This document shows, piece by piece, positions 49,344-63,400 of a DNA stretch of 64,000 bases. The notes beneath the pieces were generated by a model. That model was not told where the DNA came from. It saw only the letters and a list, made by a program, of their open reading frames with translations, and searched no databases. This stretch comes from Seriola aureovittata (lineage: Eukaryota > Chordata > Actinopteri > Carangiformes > Carangidae): positions 19,070,001 through 19,134,000 of the forward strand of contig NC_079376.1 of the NCBI RefSeq assembly GCF_021018895.1, given 5' to 3'. A program made the position numbers and the translations under genes. The stretch's first letter is position 1; every line of letters starts with the position of its first letter.

Positions 49344-50428
49344 GGGAGTATGTAACAGTGTGAAGTGGAGAGGTTAAATCACGGGTCTGAACATCTTGAC
49401 AGCTCTGTTGCGAGGTGAGGATGGAAGATCATCTTTTCATGACACCTCTGCCGCAGGGCTGTGTGTATCCTGCCGCTCAGCCTGCCCCCGTCTCGCTCTC
49501 TCTCTCTCTCTGCTTCTACCTCACATCCCACAGTATCACTGTCTCAATTTTCATTAGTCTTACTATTACCTGACTGACCTTTTAACAGATATACTATTGT
49601 AAAAGCAGCATAAAGTACATGATCACAATTTCCAAATGAAAAATCTTCTTAGCCAATTTAGATGATTATATAATACCAAAGATGAAAATTCAAAGTGACT
49701 CCTTTAAACAGGTATCTGTATTTATTACTTGTGGTACCAGTGGTACCTAACCTTTTGTTGTCAGCTGTACCACCACAGCCCTGTCAGACCATATGTTCTT
49801 TAGAACTGATTTAACGTTAGATGTCATTTAACACTGTTGATTATGTTATAATGTAGTCATATATTTTTAAGATCATTGGTCTAGTAATTTTCAGGTCAGT
49901 TTTGAAACTTTTTGATTGGGGTACATGGTACTTTATTCACCAATTATCCAAATACTTTTAGCTAACTATTTCAGCAATTTAGCTAACTAGGTTACTTCAT
50001 ATATTTATCCTATAGCTTTAGCTATTTCAACCATTTATTTACTACTTTTAGCTATTCTACTATTTATAGCTATTACTTCACTATTTCAAGCGTTTAGCCA
50101 CTACATCAACCTAACTATTGGATTTTTTTGTTACTGTTGGATATCAATTTTTTTTTTTATTGTTCATTTTTTTTAGCTATCTCGTCTTATATCCATTAAA
50201 TTTAGCTTTAATGGATGTTCGATGGTCAAGTCTTGGTTTTAGGGTTAGAGTCAGTGTTGATGGTCAAGGTTATAGTAAGTGGCTATGTCAAGACAAGCAT
50301 GTGTGTATGTGTATGGATACTGTATGCATGTCTGCATACGGAAAACAATGCTCTTTCTCTCTCTGTGTCTGTCTCTGTCCCTTCACCCCCTCTTCCCCCC
50401 ATACCTAAGGCTAAGATGGGGACTTGCC

Positions 50429-50432
<4 letters not shown>

Positions 50433-50464
<32 letters not shown>
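50433..50464. repeat. CA microsatellite (about 32 bp)
   Basis: Pure CA array within otherwise mixed sequence. Confidence 0.95.
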
Positions 50465-50468
<4 letters not shown>

Positions 50469-50806
50469 GACATTGCCGGGCGAGTGCTGAGGAGAGGGGA
50501 GCTGTCATTTGTCAACAAGGAACTTTGGCAGCTCACCGTTGCCATGGGAACTGTCTGTTGCTGAGGACTGGTTTTGCATCACAAGGTCCTCAAATTGGCT
50601 CCAAAGCCTCAGAGGTCCCACCCCTCCTCCACCCGGCTCACCTCCGTCTCTCCCTGCCTCAAACATATTGTCAGAATTTTCCTTTTTCTTTTTTTCCCCC
50701 CAGTTTTTTTTTCCCTTGTTCTGCTGTTTCCCACCTCAGAGACACAATTCCTCTGTTTGGGAGATTTGTATGTGCTGTTTGATTTACAACAGCAACATGG
50801 TAGATC

Positions 50807-50874
<68 letters not shown>
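50807..50874. repeat. GATA microsatellite (17 units)
   Basis: Seventeen tandem GATA units without interruption. GATA arrays are common in fish, and in some species they are enriched on sex chromosomes. Confidence 0.95.
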
Positions 50875-52544
50875 CCCCTTAACCTATCTCTAAGGCTAAG
50901 CCCAGCCACCCTATGGAGGAAACTCTCAGCACATTTTCAGTGGCATGTAACCGCAATCTCATTCTTCCGGTCACTACTCAAAGCTCCTGACCATAGGTGA
51001 GGGTCGGAATGAAGATTGACTGGTAAATCATGCTCCAAGTTTAAGTACCTTGTGGTGTTGTTCATGAGTGAGAATTTTTAGGACGTTATATAAAAATATT
51101 GCAGGTCTTCGGAGCAAGCTGTTTTGTTTATGACGTCTGGTGAAATGACAAATAACTTGTTATTACAATTACAAGCCAATGGACTGGAACTCAAAATCCT
51201 GGACATTATTATAGATATCTCTAATGATGTCAAAGAGAATCTGATACATACAATCACAATACAGAGTTGTATTAAATAACAAGCATTACAGCAGTGATTT
51301 GCCCTCTGCAAGCACTTACACATTATTATGCCTGAATTTTCATCCATGTCACTGCAACTCAAGCCCGACAAGTCGATCCCCATAGGATCAATTTGATTCA
51401 GCTTACATAACAACCACAGTTCTCTGGCTGTTGTTGATGTTTCTGGGTCTCTCCCGCCAGCATAATGCGCTTGTATTTTCCACACAGAAAGAGGCTGTTG
51501 GTATTTGATAAACATTTGCAATGTTTAGGATGTCCTCAATCCTTGACGGTGAAGCTCACTCCCTTTCCCACCAGTGAATGTTTCACGGTACCAAGACAAA
51601 GTTGCCCATGAATTGTGACTGGAGATGAAAGAAATGCATTTTATTGGCTTCGACACCTGAATTTGTACTTCTCTGGTGTCTTCAACTAAAAGAAAAAACA
51701 GATCCAACAATAGAATTGTGTTATTGGTCTAATTCGCATTTTACTGCCCCATAACAATAGAGAAGCATAGTGGAAGACTTACTGTTCATGGGAGACGAAA
51801 ACCCACAATTACTGTTAGTCTTAAATTCTTTAATAATAAAGTGCAATTTTTCATTAAAGATAAATGAAACCGAGGTAAGACTACATTTGCCTAACTGTCT
51901 GTCCATCTATTTCCCACAATACAATGTATGACAGCACTGACTGCAGACAAATGTGGGGATACTAATTTGTCTGTCATTCATTCATTATCTTGGAATAGTG
52001 ATCCCACTTTGAATTAAACCTCATGGTGAGATGTCATTCTGATCTGGCATTTCAAAAATGATTTGGTTGTTTTATCATGATAGATGTGCACATGTTCACT
52101 GCAAAAGACCAAGTAATAAAAACTAAACATGCAACGATAACCTTTGAGGTTTTCTCCATTGATAAGCTGTGGCCCATTTCAGGGGATGCCTTGTTCAATG
52201 TCTGTAACACCCAAATCACCAATTTTATTTAATTAAAGCTCCACTAATCAATTATTTCATATGAACAATGGATTAAATTACTGTATAATGTGAAAAGAGT
52301 CACCTGTAATCACCTGACTCTGCTGGTGTTTTTTTTGTTTTTCAGCTCATTGTTTTGGTTTTTACAGTCTGCAGCTTTAATGTCTTGTGGCTCTCATCAG
52401 TCCTGTTTCCACACAGAGCAGGCAGCTGTTTTCAGTGGAAAAGCTCTGATAAACCCATAGAAACCTACCTGCCAAACAACAGACAGAGAAAGTTATGGGC
52501 TAGCTAGTGAACATAGTTGAACAGAAGCGTCAACCCCTGGGACT

Positions 52545-52920
52545 GAAAAATGAAGTCTAAAAACTATAGTTCTTTGAATGACCACTTGAGGCTGGCTCCA
52601 AAAGTGAGTCAATCCCCATAGACTCCTATGTTAAAATGCGCAACTTTACAGCAGAAATAAACACGTTTACAGCCTGGTACAAAAAGCAGTTCTAGTCTTT
52701 TCGACCTTCATGACAACTGTACGGGGGGGTGAGTATATATATAACTCACCTGTCTCAATTTATCAACACACACGCCCCACCTCTTTGCCAATGTTTTGAT
52801 TAACCACTGCCAAGATGGCGACGGTGGAGCAGCCCACTCTGAGTTTCACAACCGCTCTTCAGAAACCTATGGTTGACATCACGATGGCTACGGTCATCTT
52901 TATTTACAGTCTGTCGTGGA
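52545..52920. mobile_element. interspersed repeat of unknown class
   Basis: TGAGGCTGGCTCCAAAAGTG, then CAATCCCCATAGACTCCTAT near the left and ATCTTTATTTACAGTCTGT at the right are motifs I recognise as recurrent in fish genomes. No coding capacity; borders approximate. Confidence 0.5.
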
Positions 52921-55091
52921 ACATTTAGGGCTAGCAACACATCTTCTAATGAATGCTAATGTTGCTCCATGTCTGCTGGATATTTAAGAGCAAATGTTTT
53001 CTTGCATTAGTCATGTCTACTAATGTCTCATAAACTGTATGTTGTTTTGTTGAAAGCAATACTCCTACGTGGCTCCAAATGCAATGTCAGGAGAGCCTTG
53101 TTTGTTCTTAAGCTTAAAACTGATGATAAAAAACTGTCTTCTGTATTTTTGATAAATAACAATGCTAATAAACAACTTTTTATTCTCGGTTCCTGATGAA
53201 TGCTGTGATACTGTATGACACTCAAACGTGTCTGTTGTCTGCTCAATATACTGCAATCCTGTGTTTTAGACAGAACATAACTGTCATCTATGCCCATGCT
53301 CAAGGTCAGAGATGTTATCAGAGGTAAGTTTAATTAAACTTTAATTTTGGTTCATTAGAAGTCTTTACGCTGCTATAAAAATCACTGCAGAAAAATAAGA
53401 GACAACATAATTTGACATTCAGACCCTGTGACTTTTATTTTCTCCTGACATTAGTCTTTAATCACTCTCAAAAGCAACTTTTGTCAGCTAGGGTTTTAAG
53501 AGTCAGCATATCTTATACTAAAAAGCAGAATGAGCAGTAAAGGATCCAGGTGGGAGGTTTGTAAGTTAGAGTTGTAGTATGAGGGGAAATGGGCAGAGTA
53601 AAACGCCGCACCCTGTCTGAAGACTGATATCTTTGGCAACAATTCACAAGTCTCCTGTCGAGGCCCTGAATCACTCTCCTTGTTTCAGCTTGTAGCGGCA
53701 ATGAGGCCTGACAGACCTGAGAGAAAGAATGAGGTTAGATATTGGAGGAGGGGAGAGAACGGCCTGAGAGCATCCACTACATATCCTCCGTTAACCTTGT
53801 TCTATATCGGTCCTGCTGCATCCCTGTTTTTCCTCCACACCGACCATATAACCCCTGGGATCAGCTGATAAGCTACACATCTCTCCACCCCTGGCCCACT
53901 GTCCTAATTCCTCAAGTCATGTCCTTTCCTGCTCTGCACCATGGTTTCTTTTAAGTGACTGAAAAATACATGTGGAATCAGGAAGGATGGGAGCGAAGTG
54001 ACAAAAGTATGAAAAATGGGATATAGTGGAAGACCTGGCAACCCTCAATGTGAGGCTGTTAGCTTTGATCTAACCCTTTAAGTCTGGCCCTGCTGGTACC
54101 AACCATTTTCACTCTTCAATTCTGACTTTCAAATGTCAACCCTTTTTCTTTTTTTCCCTTTTTGGCGGCATTTATCATGTGAGGCAAGCCAGGTCATCTG
54201 TGGCTGATTAATGCCACTCTCCTGGTCTCTCGGCTTGCTGTCTCCAACCCAAAGCTCAGTTTGACTCGAAATGCAGCGATTTTGTTTTGAAGCGCGTATG
54301 AGTGGTGTAACCAAGCTGAAAGACACTGCAGACACAAGGATATCAGCAGGGTATTTCAGCAACATACAACTGTAACTGTATGTTAAACAACATTTGTGAG
54401 TTATATGCAAACTGTCAGGTGGTCAGATCTGCATTAAACATCACTGCCACACAAGGGCGTAGAATTGTTCTCAACATATGTACAGATGCAAAAATCCCGC
54501 CAGCTCTCCAAACAAAAGAGAATGGCTTTTAAATTATAAGATCTGAATTTACATTCAGGAATGCCTATACGCACGTGTAATATATGCACGTGTTGAATTT
54601 CCATTCCAAGTAAAATGATATATATAAGATATATATGATATATGCCTCTATATGTAAAAATTATTAAAATAGTATATTTAGGCATAAACATCATAAGAGT
54701 CATAGTAAGACATAAAATTTCATAAAAATGTCATAGTATAATAAGGCATAAAATGTCAAGAAAACGTCATAGTATATTAAGGTATGTATACTTCAAAAAA
54801 CATCATAGTATAGTAAGGCATAAAATGTAATGGTAAAAAAGGATATAAAATGTCATAAAAAAAAGTCATATTACAGAAAGGTATAAAAATGTAAAAAAAA
54901 CATCATAGTATAGTAAGGCATATCATTTCATAAAAACTTCAAAGTATAGTAAGACATAAAATGTAAAAAGAATGTCGTAGTATAGTAAAGCATAAAGACG
55001 TAAAAAAGATCACAGTATAGTAATACATAAAAATTTCAGAAAACGTCATGTTGTACTAAGGCATAAAAATGTAAAAAACAATGTCATAATA

Positions 55092-55293
55092 CACTGTTGC
55101 TCATAAAGTTGGAATAAAATGTTTTTTAACTTTTTCCATGAACTGATTGTGACAGTGTGATTTATTTCATTTCACCTGGGTAATTGGGACACATATAATG
55201 TAATCAATAAAGTGATTACTGATGCATTTAAATAGGAATAAACAGCGGATTGTGTCTGAAAACAAAATTATTCCAACTTTATGGGCTACAATG
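55092..55293. mobile_element. mariner-like MITE inside the satellite
   Basis: A 202-bp insert with ends CACTGTTGCTCATAAAGTTG and, reversed, CATTGTAGCCCATAAAGTTG, both continuing GAATAA. It is flanked by TA on both sides (55090-55091 and 55294-55295), the Tc1/mariner target. It has no transposase. It is the only non-satellite sequence in the array. Confidence 0.85.
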
Positions 55294-56114
55294 TATATTA
55301 GGGCATAAAATGCGATAGTATAGTAAGGCATAAAATGTCATAAAAACATCATAGTATAGTAAGGTAAAAAAAATTCATTAAAATGTCATAGTATAGTAAG
55401 ATATAAGATTTTTAAAAAAACATCATAGTATAGTAAGGGATAAAAAATTTCATTAAAATGTCATAGTGTAGTAAGATATAACATTTCATAAAAACGTCAT
55501 TGTATAAGGCATAAATACGTCTAAAAACGTCATAGTATGGTAAGGTATAAAATGTCATAATATCCTCATAGTATATTATGGCATAAAATGTCATCGTATA
55601 GAAAGATATTAAATGTTATAAAAAAGTCATAGTATAGAAAGGCATAAAAATTTGAAAAAATGTCATAGTATAATAAGGCATAAAATGTCATAAAAACGTC
55701 ATAGTATATTAAGGCATGTATGCTTCAAAAAACACCATAGTATAGTAAGGCATAAAATATAATGGTAGAAAAAGGATATAAAATGTCATAAAAAAGTAAT
55801 ATTACAGAAAGGTATAAAAATGTAAAAAAAAATCATAGTATAGTAAGGCATAAAATTTCATAAAAACTTCAAAGTATAGTAAGACATAAAATGTAAAAAG
55901 AATGTCATAGTATAGTAAAGCATAAAGACATCAAAAACATCCCAGTATAGTAATACATAAAAATTTCTGAAAACATCATAGCATACTAAGGCATAAAATG
56001 TCATAAAAATGTCATAGTATAGTAAGATATAACATTTCATAAAAACGTCATTGTATAAGGCATAAATACGTTTAAAAACGTCATAGTATGGTAAGGTATA
56101 AAATGTCATAATAT

Positions 56115-59100
56115 CCTCATAGTATATTATGGCATAAAACGTCATTGTATAGAAAGATATAAAATGTTATAAAAAAGTCATAGTATAGTAAGGCATAAAA
56201 ACGTGAAAAAATGTCATAGTATAATAAGGCATAAAATGTCATAAAAACGTCATAGTATAATAAGGGATAAAAAATTTCATTAAAATGTCATAGTATATTA
56301 AGATATAACATTTCATAAAAACGTCATTGTATAAGGCATAAATACGTCTAAAAACGTCATAGTATGGTAAGGTATAAAATGTCATAATTTCCTCATAGTA
56401 TATTATGGCATAAAACGTCATAGTATAGAAAGATATAAAATGTTATAAAAAAGTCATAATATAGTAAGGCATAAATATGTGAAAAAATGTCATAGTATAA
56501 TAAGGCATAAAATGTCATAAAAACGTCATAGTATAGTAAGGGAGAAAAAATTTCATAAAAATATCATAGTATAGTAAGGCATAAAATGTCATAAAAACGT
56601 CATAGTATAGTAAGGGTTAAAAAATTTCATAAAAATATCATAGTATAGTAAGATATAACATTTCATAAAACGTCATTGTATAAGGCATAAATACGTCTAA
56701 AAACGTCATAGTATGGTAAGGTATAAAATGTCATAATATCCTCATAGTATATTATGGCATAAAACGTCATAGTATAGAAAGATATAAAATGTTATAAAAA
56801 GGTCATAGTATAGTAAGGCATAAAAACGTGAAAAAATGTCATAGTATAATAAGGCATAAAAATGTCATTAAAACGTCATAGTATAGTAAGGGATAAAAAA
56901 TTTCATAAAAATGTCATAGTATAGTAAGATATAACATTTCATAAAAACGTCATTGTATAAGGCATAAATACTTCTAAAAACGTCATAGTATGGTAAGGTA
57001 TAAAATGTCATAATTTCCTCATAGTATATTATGGCATAAAACGTCATAGTATAGAAAGATATAAAATGTTATAAAAAAGTCATAGTATAGTAAGGCAAAA
57101 ATATGTGAAAAAATGTCATAGTATAATAAGGCATAAAATGTCATAAAAACGTCATAGTATAATAAGGGATAAAAAATTTCATTAAAATGTCATAGTATAG
57201 TAAGATATAACATTTCATAAAAACGTCATTGTATAAGGCATAAATACTTCTAAAAACGTCATAGTATGGTAAGGTATAAAATGTCATAATTTCCTCATAG
57301 TATATTATGGCATAAAACGTCATAGTATAGAAAGATATAAAATGTTATGAAAAGGTCATAGTATAGTAAGGCATAAATATGTAAAAAATGTCATAGTATA
57401 ATAAGGCATAAAATGTCATAAAAACGTCATAGTATAGTAAGGGATAAAAAATTTCATAAAAATGTCATAGTATAGTAAGGCATTAAATGTCATAAAAACG
57501 TCATCGTATAGTAAGGGATAAAAAATTTCATAAAAATGTCATAGTATAGTAAGATATAACATTTCATAAAAACGTCATTGTATAAGGCATAAATACGTCT
57601 AAAAACGTCATAGTATGGTAAGGTATAAAATGTCATAATTTCCTCATAGTATATTATGGCATAAAACATCATAGTATAGTAAGGCATAAAATTTCATAAA
57701 AACTTCAAAGGATAGTGAGAAATAAAATGTAAAAAGAATTGTAAAATATCCTCATAGTATATTATGGCATAAAACGTCATAGTATAGAAAGATATAAAAT
57801 GTTATAAAAAGGTCATAGTATAATAAGGCATAAAAACGTGAAAAAAGGTCATAGTATAATAAGGCATAAAAATGTCATAAAAACGTCATAGTATAGTAAG
57901 GGATAAAAAATTTCATAAAAATGTCATAGTATAGTAAGATATAACATTTCATAAAAACGTCATTGTATAAGGCATAAATACTTCTAAAAACGTCATAGTA
58001 TGGTAAGGTATAAAATGTCATAATTTCCTCATAGTATATTATGGCATAAAACGTCATAGTATAGAAAGATATAAAATGTTATAAAAAAGTCATAGTATAG
58101 TAAGGCATAAATATGTGAAAAAATGTCATAGTATAATAAGGCATAAAATGTCATAAAAACGTCATAGTATAGTAAGGGATAAAAAATTTCATAAAAATGT
58201 CATAGTATAGTAAGATATAACATTTCATAAAAACGTCATTGTATAAGGCATAAATACGTCTAACAACGTCATAGTATGGTAAGGTATAAAATGTCATAAT
58301 ATCCTCATAGTATATTATGGCATAAAACGTCATAGTATAGAAAGATATAAAATGTTATAAAAAGGTCATAGTATAGTAAGGCATAAATATGTGAAAAAAT
58401 GTCATAGTATAATAAGGCATAAAATGTCATAAAAACGTCATAGTATAGTAAGGGATAAAAAATTTCATAAAAATGTCATAGTATAGTAAGGCATAAAATG
58501 TCATAAAAACGTCATAGTATAGTAAGGGATAAAAAATTCATAAAAATGTCATAGTATAGTAAGATATAACATTTCATAAAAACGTCATTGTATAAGGCAT
58601 AAATACGTCTAAAAACGTCATAGTATGGTAAGGTATAAAATGTCATCATTTCCTCATAGTATATTATGGCATAAAACGTCATAGTATAGAAAGATATAAA
58701 ATGTTATAAAAAAGTCATAGTATAGTAAGGCATAAATATGTGAAAAAATGTCATAGTATAATAAGGCATAAAATGTCATAAAAACGTCATAGTATAGTAA
58801 GGGATAAAAAATTTCATAAAAATGTCATAGTATAGTAAGATATAACATTTCATAAAAACGTCATTGTATAAGGCATAAATACGTCTAAAAACATAGTAAG
58901 ACCTAAAATGTAAAAAGAATGTCATAGTATAGTAAAGCATAAAAACGTAAAAAACATCCCAGTATATTAATACATAAACATTTCAGAAAACATCATAGCA
59001 TACTAAGGCATAAAATGTCATAAAAACATCATAGTATAGTAAGGGATAAAAAAATTTCATAAAAATGTCATAGTATAGTAAGATATAACATTTCATAAAA

Positions 59101-60451
59101 ACGTCATTTTACAAGGCATAAATACGTCTAAAAACGTCATAGTATGGTAAGGTATAAAATGTCATAATATCCTCATAGTATATTATGGCATAAAACGTCA
59201 TAGTATAGAAAGATATAAAATGTTATAAAAAAGTCATAGTATAGTAAGGCATAAAAACGTGAAAAAATGTCATAGTATAATAAGGCATAAAATGTCATAA
59301 AAACGTCATAGTATAGTAAGGGATAAAAAATTTCATAAAAATGTCATAGTATAGTAAGATATAACATTTCATAAAAACGTCATTGTATAAGGCATAAATA
59401 CGTCTAAAAACGTCATAGTATGGTAAGGTATAAAATGTTATAATATCCTCATAGTATATTATGGCATAAAACGTCATAGTATAGAAAGATATAAAATGTT
59501 ATGAAAAGGTCATAGTATAGTAAGGCATAAATATGTGAAAAAATGTCATAGTATAATAAGGCATAAAATGTCATAAAAACGTCATAGTATAGTAAGGGAT
59601 AAAAAATTTCATAAAAATGTCATAGTATAGTAAGGCATTAAATGTCATAAAAACGTCATCGTATAGTAAGGGATAAAAAATTTCATAAAAATGTCATAGT
59701 ATAGTAAGATATAACATTTCATAAAAACGTCATTGTATAAGGCATAAATACGTCTAAAAACGTCATAGTATGGTAAGGTATAAAATGTCATAATTTCCTC
59801 ATAGTATATTATGGCATAAAACATCATAGTATAGTAAGGCATAAAATTTCATAAAAACTTCAAAGGATAGTGAGAAATAAAATGTAAAAAGAATGTCATA
59901 GTATAGTAAAGCATAAAGACGTGAAAAACATTCCAGTATAGTAATACATAAAAATTTCAGAAAACATCATAGCATACTAAGGCATAAAATGTTATAAAAA
60001 CGTCATAGTGTAGTAAGGGATAAAAATTTCATTGAAATGTCATAGTATAGTAAGATATAACATTTCATACAAACGTCATTGTATAAGGCATAAATACGTC
60101 TAAAAACGTCATTGTATAAGGCATAAATACGTCTAAAAACGTCATAGTATGGTAAGGTATAAAATGTCATAATATCCTCATAGTATATTATGATATAAAA
60201 CGTCATAATATAGAAAGATATAAAATGTTATAAAAAAGTCATAGTATAGTAAGGCATAAAAATGTGAAAAAATGTCATAGTATAATAAGGCATAAAATGT
60301 CATAAAAACGTCATAGTATAGTAAGGGATAAAAAATTTCATTAAAATGTCATAGTATAGTAAGATATAACATTTCATAAAAACGTCATTGTATAAGGCAT
60401 AAATACGTCTAAAAACGTCATAGTATGGTAAGGTATAAAATGTCATAATAT
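56115..60451. repeat. satellite macro-unit, copy A (about 4.34 kb)
   Basis: Landmarks at 56391, 56740, 57017, 57293, 57642 and 57750 recur exactly 4336 bp later. Those at 58652, 59171 and 59447 recur 4375 bp later. Rare variants, such as AAAGGATAGTGAGAAATAAA near 57707, are shared with copy B. Confidence 0.85.
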
Positions 60452-63400
60452 CCTCATAGTATATTATGGCATAAAACGTCATTGTATAGAAAGATATAAA
60501 ATGTTATAAAAAAGTCATAGTATAGTAAGGCATAAAAACGTGAAAAAATGTCATAGTATAATAAGGCATAAAATGTCATAAAAACGTCATAGTATAATAA
60601 GGGATAAAAAATTTCATTAAATGTCATAGTATATTAAGATATAACATTTCATAAAAACGTCATTGTATAAGGCATAAATACGTCTAAAAACGTCATAGTA
60701 TGGTAAGGTATAAAATGTCATAATTTCCTCATAGTATATTATGGCATAAAACGTCATAGTATAGAAAGATATAAAATGTTATAAAAAAGTCATAATATAG
60801 TAAGGCATAAATATGTGAAAAAATGTCATAGTATAATAAGGCATAAAATGTCATAAAAACGTCATAGTATAGTAAGGGATAAAAAATTTCATAAAAATAT
60901 CATAGTATAGTAAGGCATAAAATGTCATAAAAACGTCATAGTTTAGTAAGGGTTAAAAAATTTCATAAAAATATCATAGTATAGTAAGATATAACATTTC
61001 ATAAAACGTCATTGTATAAGGCATAAATACGTCTAAAAACGTCATAGTATGGTAAGGTATAAAATGTCATAATATCCTCATAGTATATTATGGCATAAAA
61101 CGTCATTGTATAGAAAGATATAAAATGTTATAAAAAGGTCATAGTATAGTAAGGCATAAAAACGTGAAAAAATGTCATAGTATTATAAGGCATAAAAATG
61201 TCATTAAAACGTCATAGTATAGTAAGGGATAAAAAATTTCATAAAAATGTCATAGTATAGTAAGATATAACATTTCATAAAAACGTCATTGTATAAGGCA
61301 TAAATACTTCTAAAAACGTCATAGTATGGTAAGGTATAAAATGTCATAATTTCCTCATAGTATATTATGGCATAAAACGTCATAGTATAGAAAGATATAA
61401 AATGTTATAAAAAAGTCATAGTATAGTAAGGCAAAAATATGTGAAAAAATGTCATAGTATAATAAGGCATAAAATGTCATAAAAACGTCATAGTATAGTA
61501 AGGGATAAAAAATTTCATAAAAATGTCATAGTATAGTAAGATATAACATTTCATAAAAACGTCATTGTATAAGGCATAAATACGTCTAAAAACGTCATAG
61601 TATGGTAAGGTATAAAATGTCATCATTTCCTCATAGTATATTATGGCATAAAACGTCATAGTATAGAAAGATATAAAATGTTATGAAAAGGTCATAGTAT
61701 AGTAAGGCATAAATATGTAAAAAATGTCATAGTATAATAAGGCATAAAATGTCATAAAAACGTCATAGTATAGTAAGGGATAAAAAATTTCATAAAAATG
61801 TCATAGTATAGTAAGGCATTAAATGTCATAAAAACGTCATCGTATAGTAAGGGATAAAAAATTTCATAAAAATGTCATAGTATAGTAAGATATAACATTT
61901 CATAAAAACGTCATTGTATAAGGCATAAATACGTCTAAAAACGTCATAGTATGGTAAGGTATAAAATGTCATAATTTCCTCATAGTATATTATGGCATAA
62001 AACATCATAGTATAGTAAGGCATAAAATTTCATAAAAACTTCAAAGGATAGTGAGAAATAAAATGTAAAAAGAATTATAAAATATCCTCATAGTATATTA
62101 TGGCATAAAACATCATAGTATAGAAAGATATAAAATGTTATAAAAAGGTCATAGTATAATAAGGCATAAAAACGTGAAAAAAGGTCATAGTATAATAAGG
62201 CATAAAATGTCATAAAAACGTCATTGTATAAGGCATAAAATGTCATAGTATATAAGGCATAAAATTTCATAAAAATGTCATAAAAACGTCATAGTATAGT
62301 AAGATATAACATTTCATAAAAACGTCATTTTACAAGGCATAAATACGTCTAAAAACGTCATAGTATAGTAAGGGATAAAAAATTTCATAAAAATGTCATA
62401 GTATAGTAAGGCATAAAATGTCATAAAAACGTCATAGTATAGTAAGGGATAAAAAATTCATAAAAATGTCATAGTATAGTAAGATATAACATTTCATAAA
62501 AACGTCATTGTATAAGGCATAATACGTCTAAAAACGTCATAGTATGGTAAGGTATAAAATGTCATCATTTCCTCATAGTATATTATGGCATAAAACGTCA
62601 TAGTATAGAAAGATATAAAATGTTATAAAAAAGTCATAGTATAGTAAGGCATAAATATGTGAAAAAATGTCATAGTATAATAAGGCATAAAATGTCATAA
62701 AAACGTCATAGTATAGTAAGGGATAAAAAATTTCATAAAAATGTCATAGTATAGTAAGATATAACATTTCATAAAAACGTCATTGTATAAGGCATAAATA
62801 CGTCTAAAAACGTCATAGTATAGTAAGGGATAAAAAATTTCATAAAAATGTCATAGTATAGTAAGGCATAAAATGTCATAAAAACGTCATAGTATAGTAA
62901 GGGATAAAAAATTCATAAAAATGTCATAGTATAGTAAGATATAACATTTCATAAAAACGTCATTGTATAAGGCATAAATACGTCTAAAAACGTCATAGTA
63001 TGGTAAGGTATAAAATGTCATCATTTCCTCATAGTATATTATGGCATAAAACGTCATAGTATAGAAAGATATAAAATGTTATAAAAAAGTCATAGTATAG
63101 TAAGGCATAAATATGTGAAAAAATGTCATAGTATAATAAGGCATAAAATGTCATAAAAACGTCATAGTATAGTAAGGGATAAAAAATTTCATAAAAATGT
63201 CATAGTATAGTAAGATATAACATTTCATAAAAACGTCATTGTATAAGGCATAAATACGTCTAAAAACATAGTAAGACCTAAAATGTAAAAAGAATGTCAT
63301 AGTATAGTAAAGCATAAAAACGTAAAAAACATCCCAGTATATTAATACATAAACATTTCAGAAAACATCATAGCATACTAAGGCATAAAATGTCATAAAA

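Larger units (their letters stand above)
45835..54662. other. sertad4 3' UTR and intergenic DNA
   Basis: 8.8 kb without a recognisable coding exon. It contains two MITE-like elements (47184-47497 and 47615-47878), GT, CA and GATA microsatellites and a repeat at about 52545-52920. I looked for exons of hhat, the expected next gene, and saw none. Confidence 0.7.

Noticed and set aside
45835..54662. Search for hhat exons expected from synteny
   Set aside because: No stretch resembling a multi-pass acyltransferase exon was seen on either strand.
55858..56145. 95-codon Tyr/Phe-rich frame in the satellite
   Set aside because: It arises from 36-bp periodicity being a multiple of three. The frame is broken in other copies and there are no gene signals.
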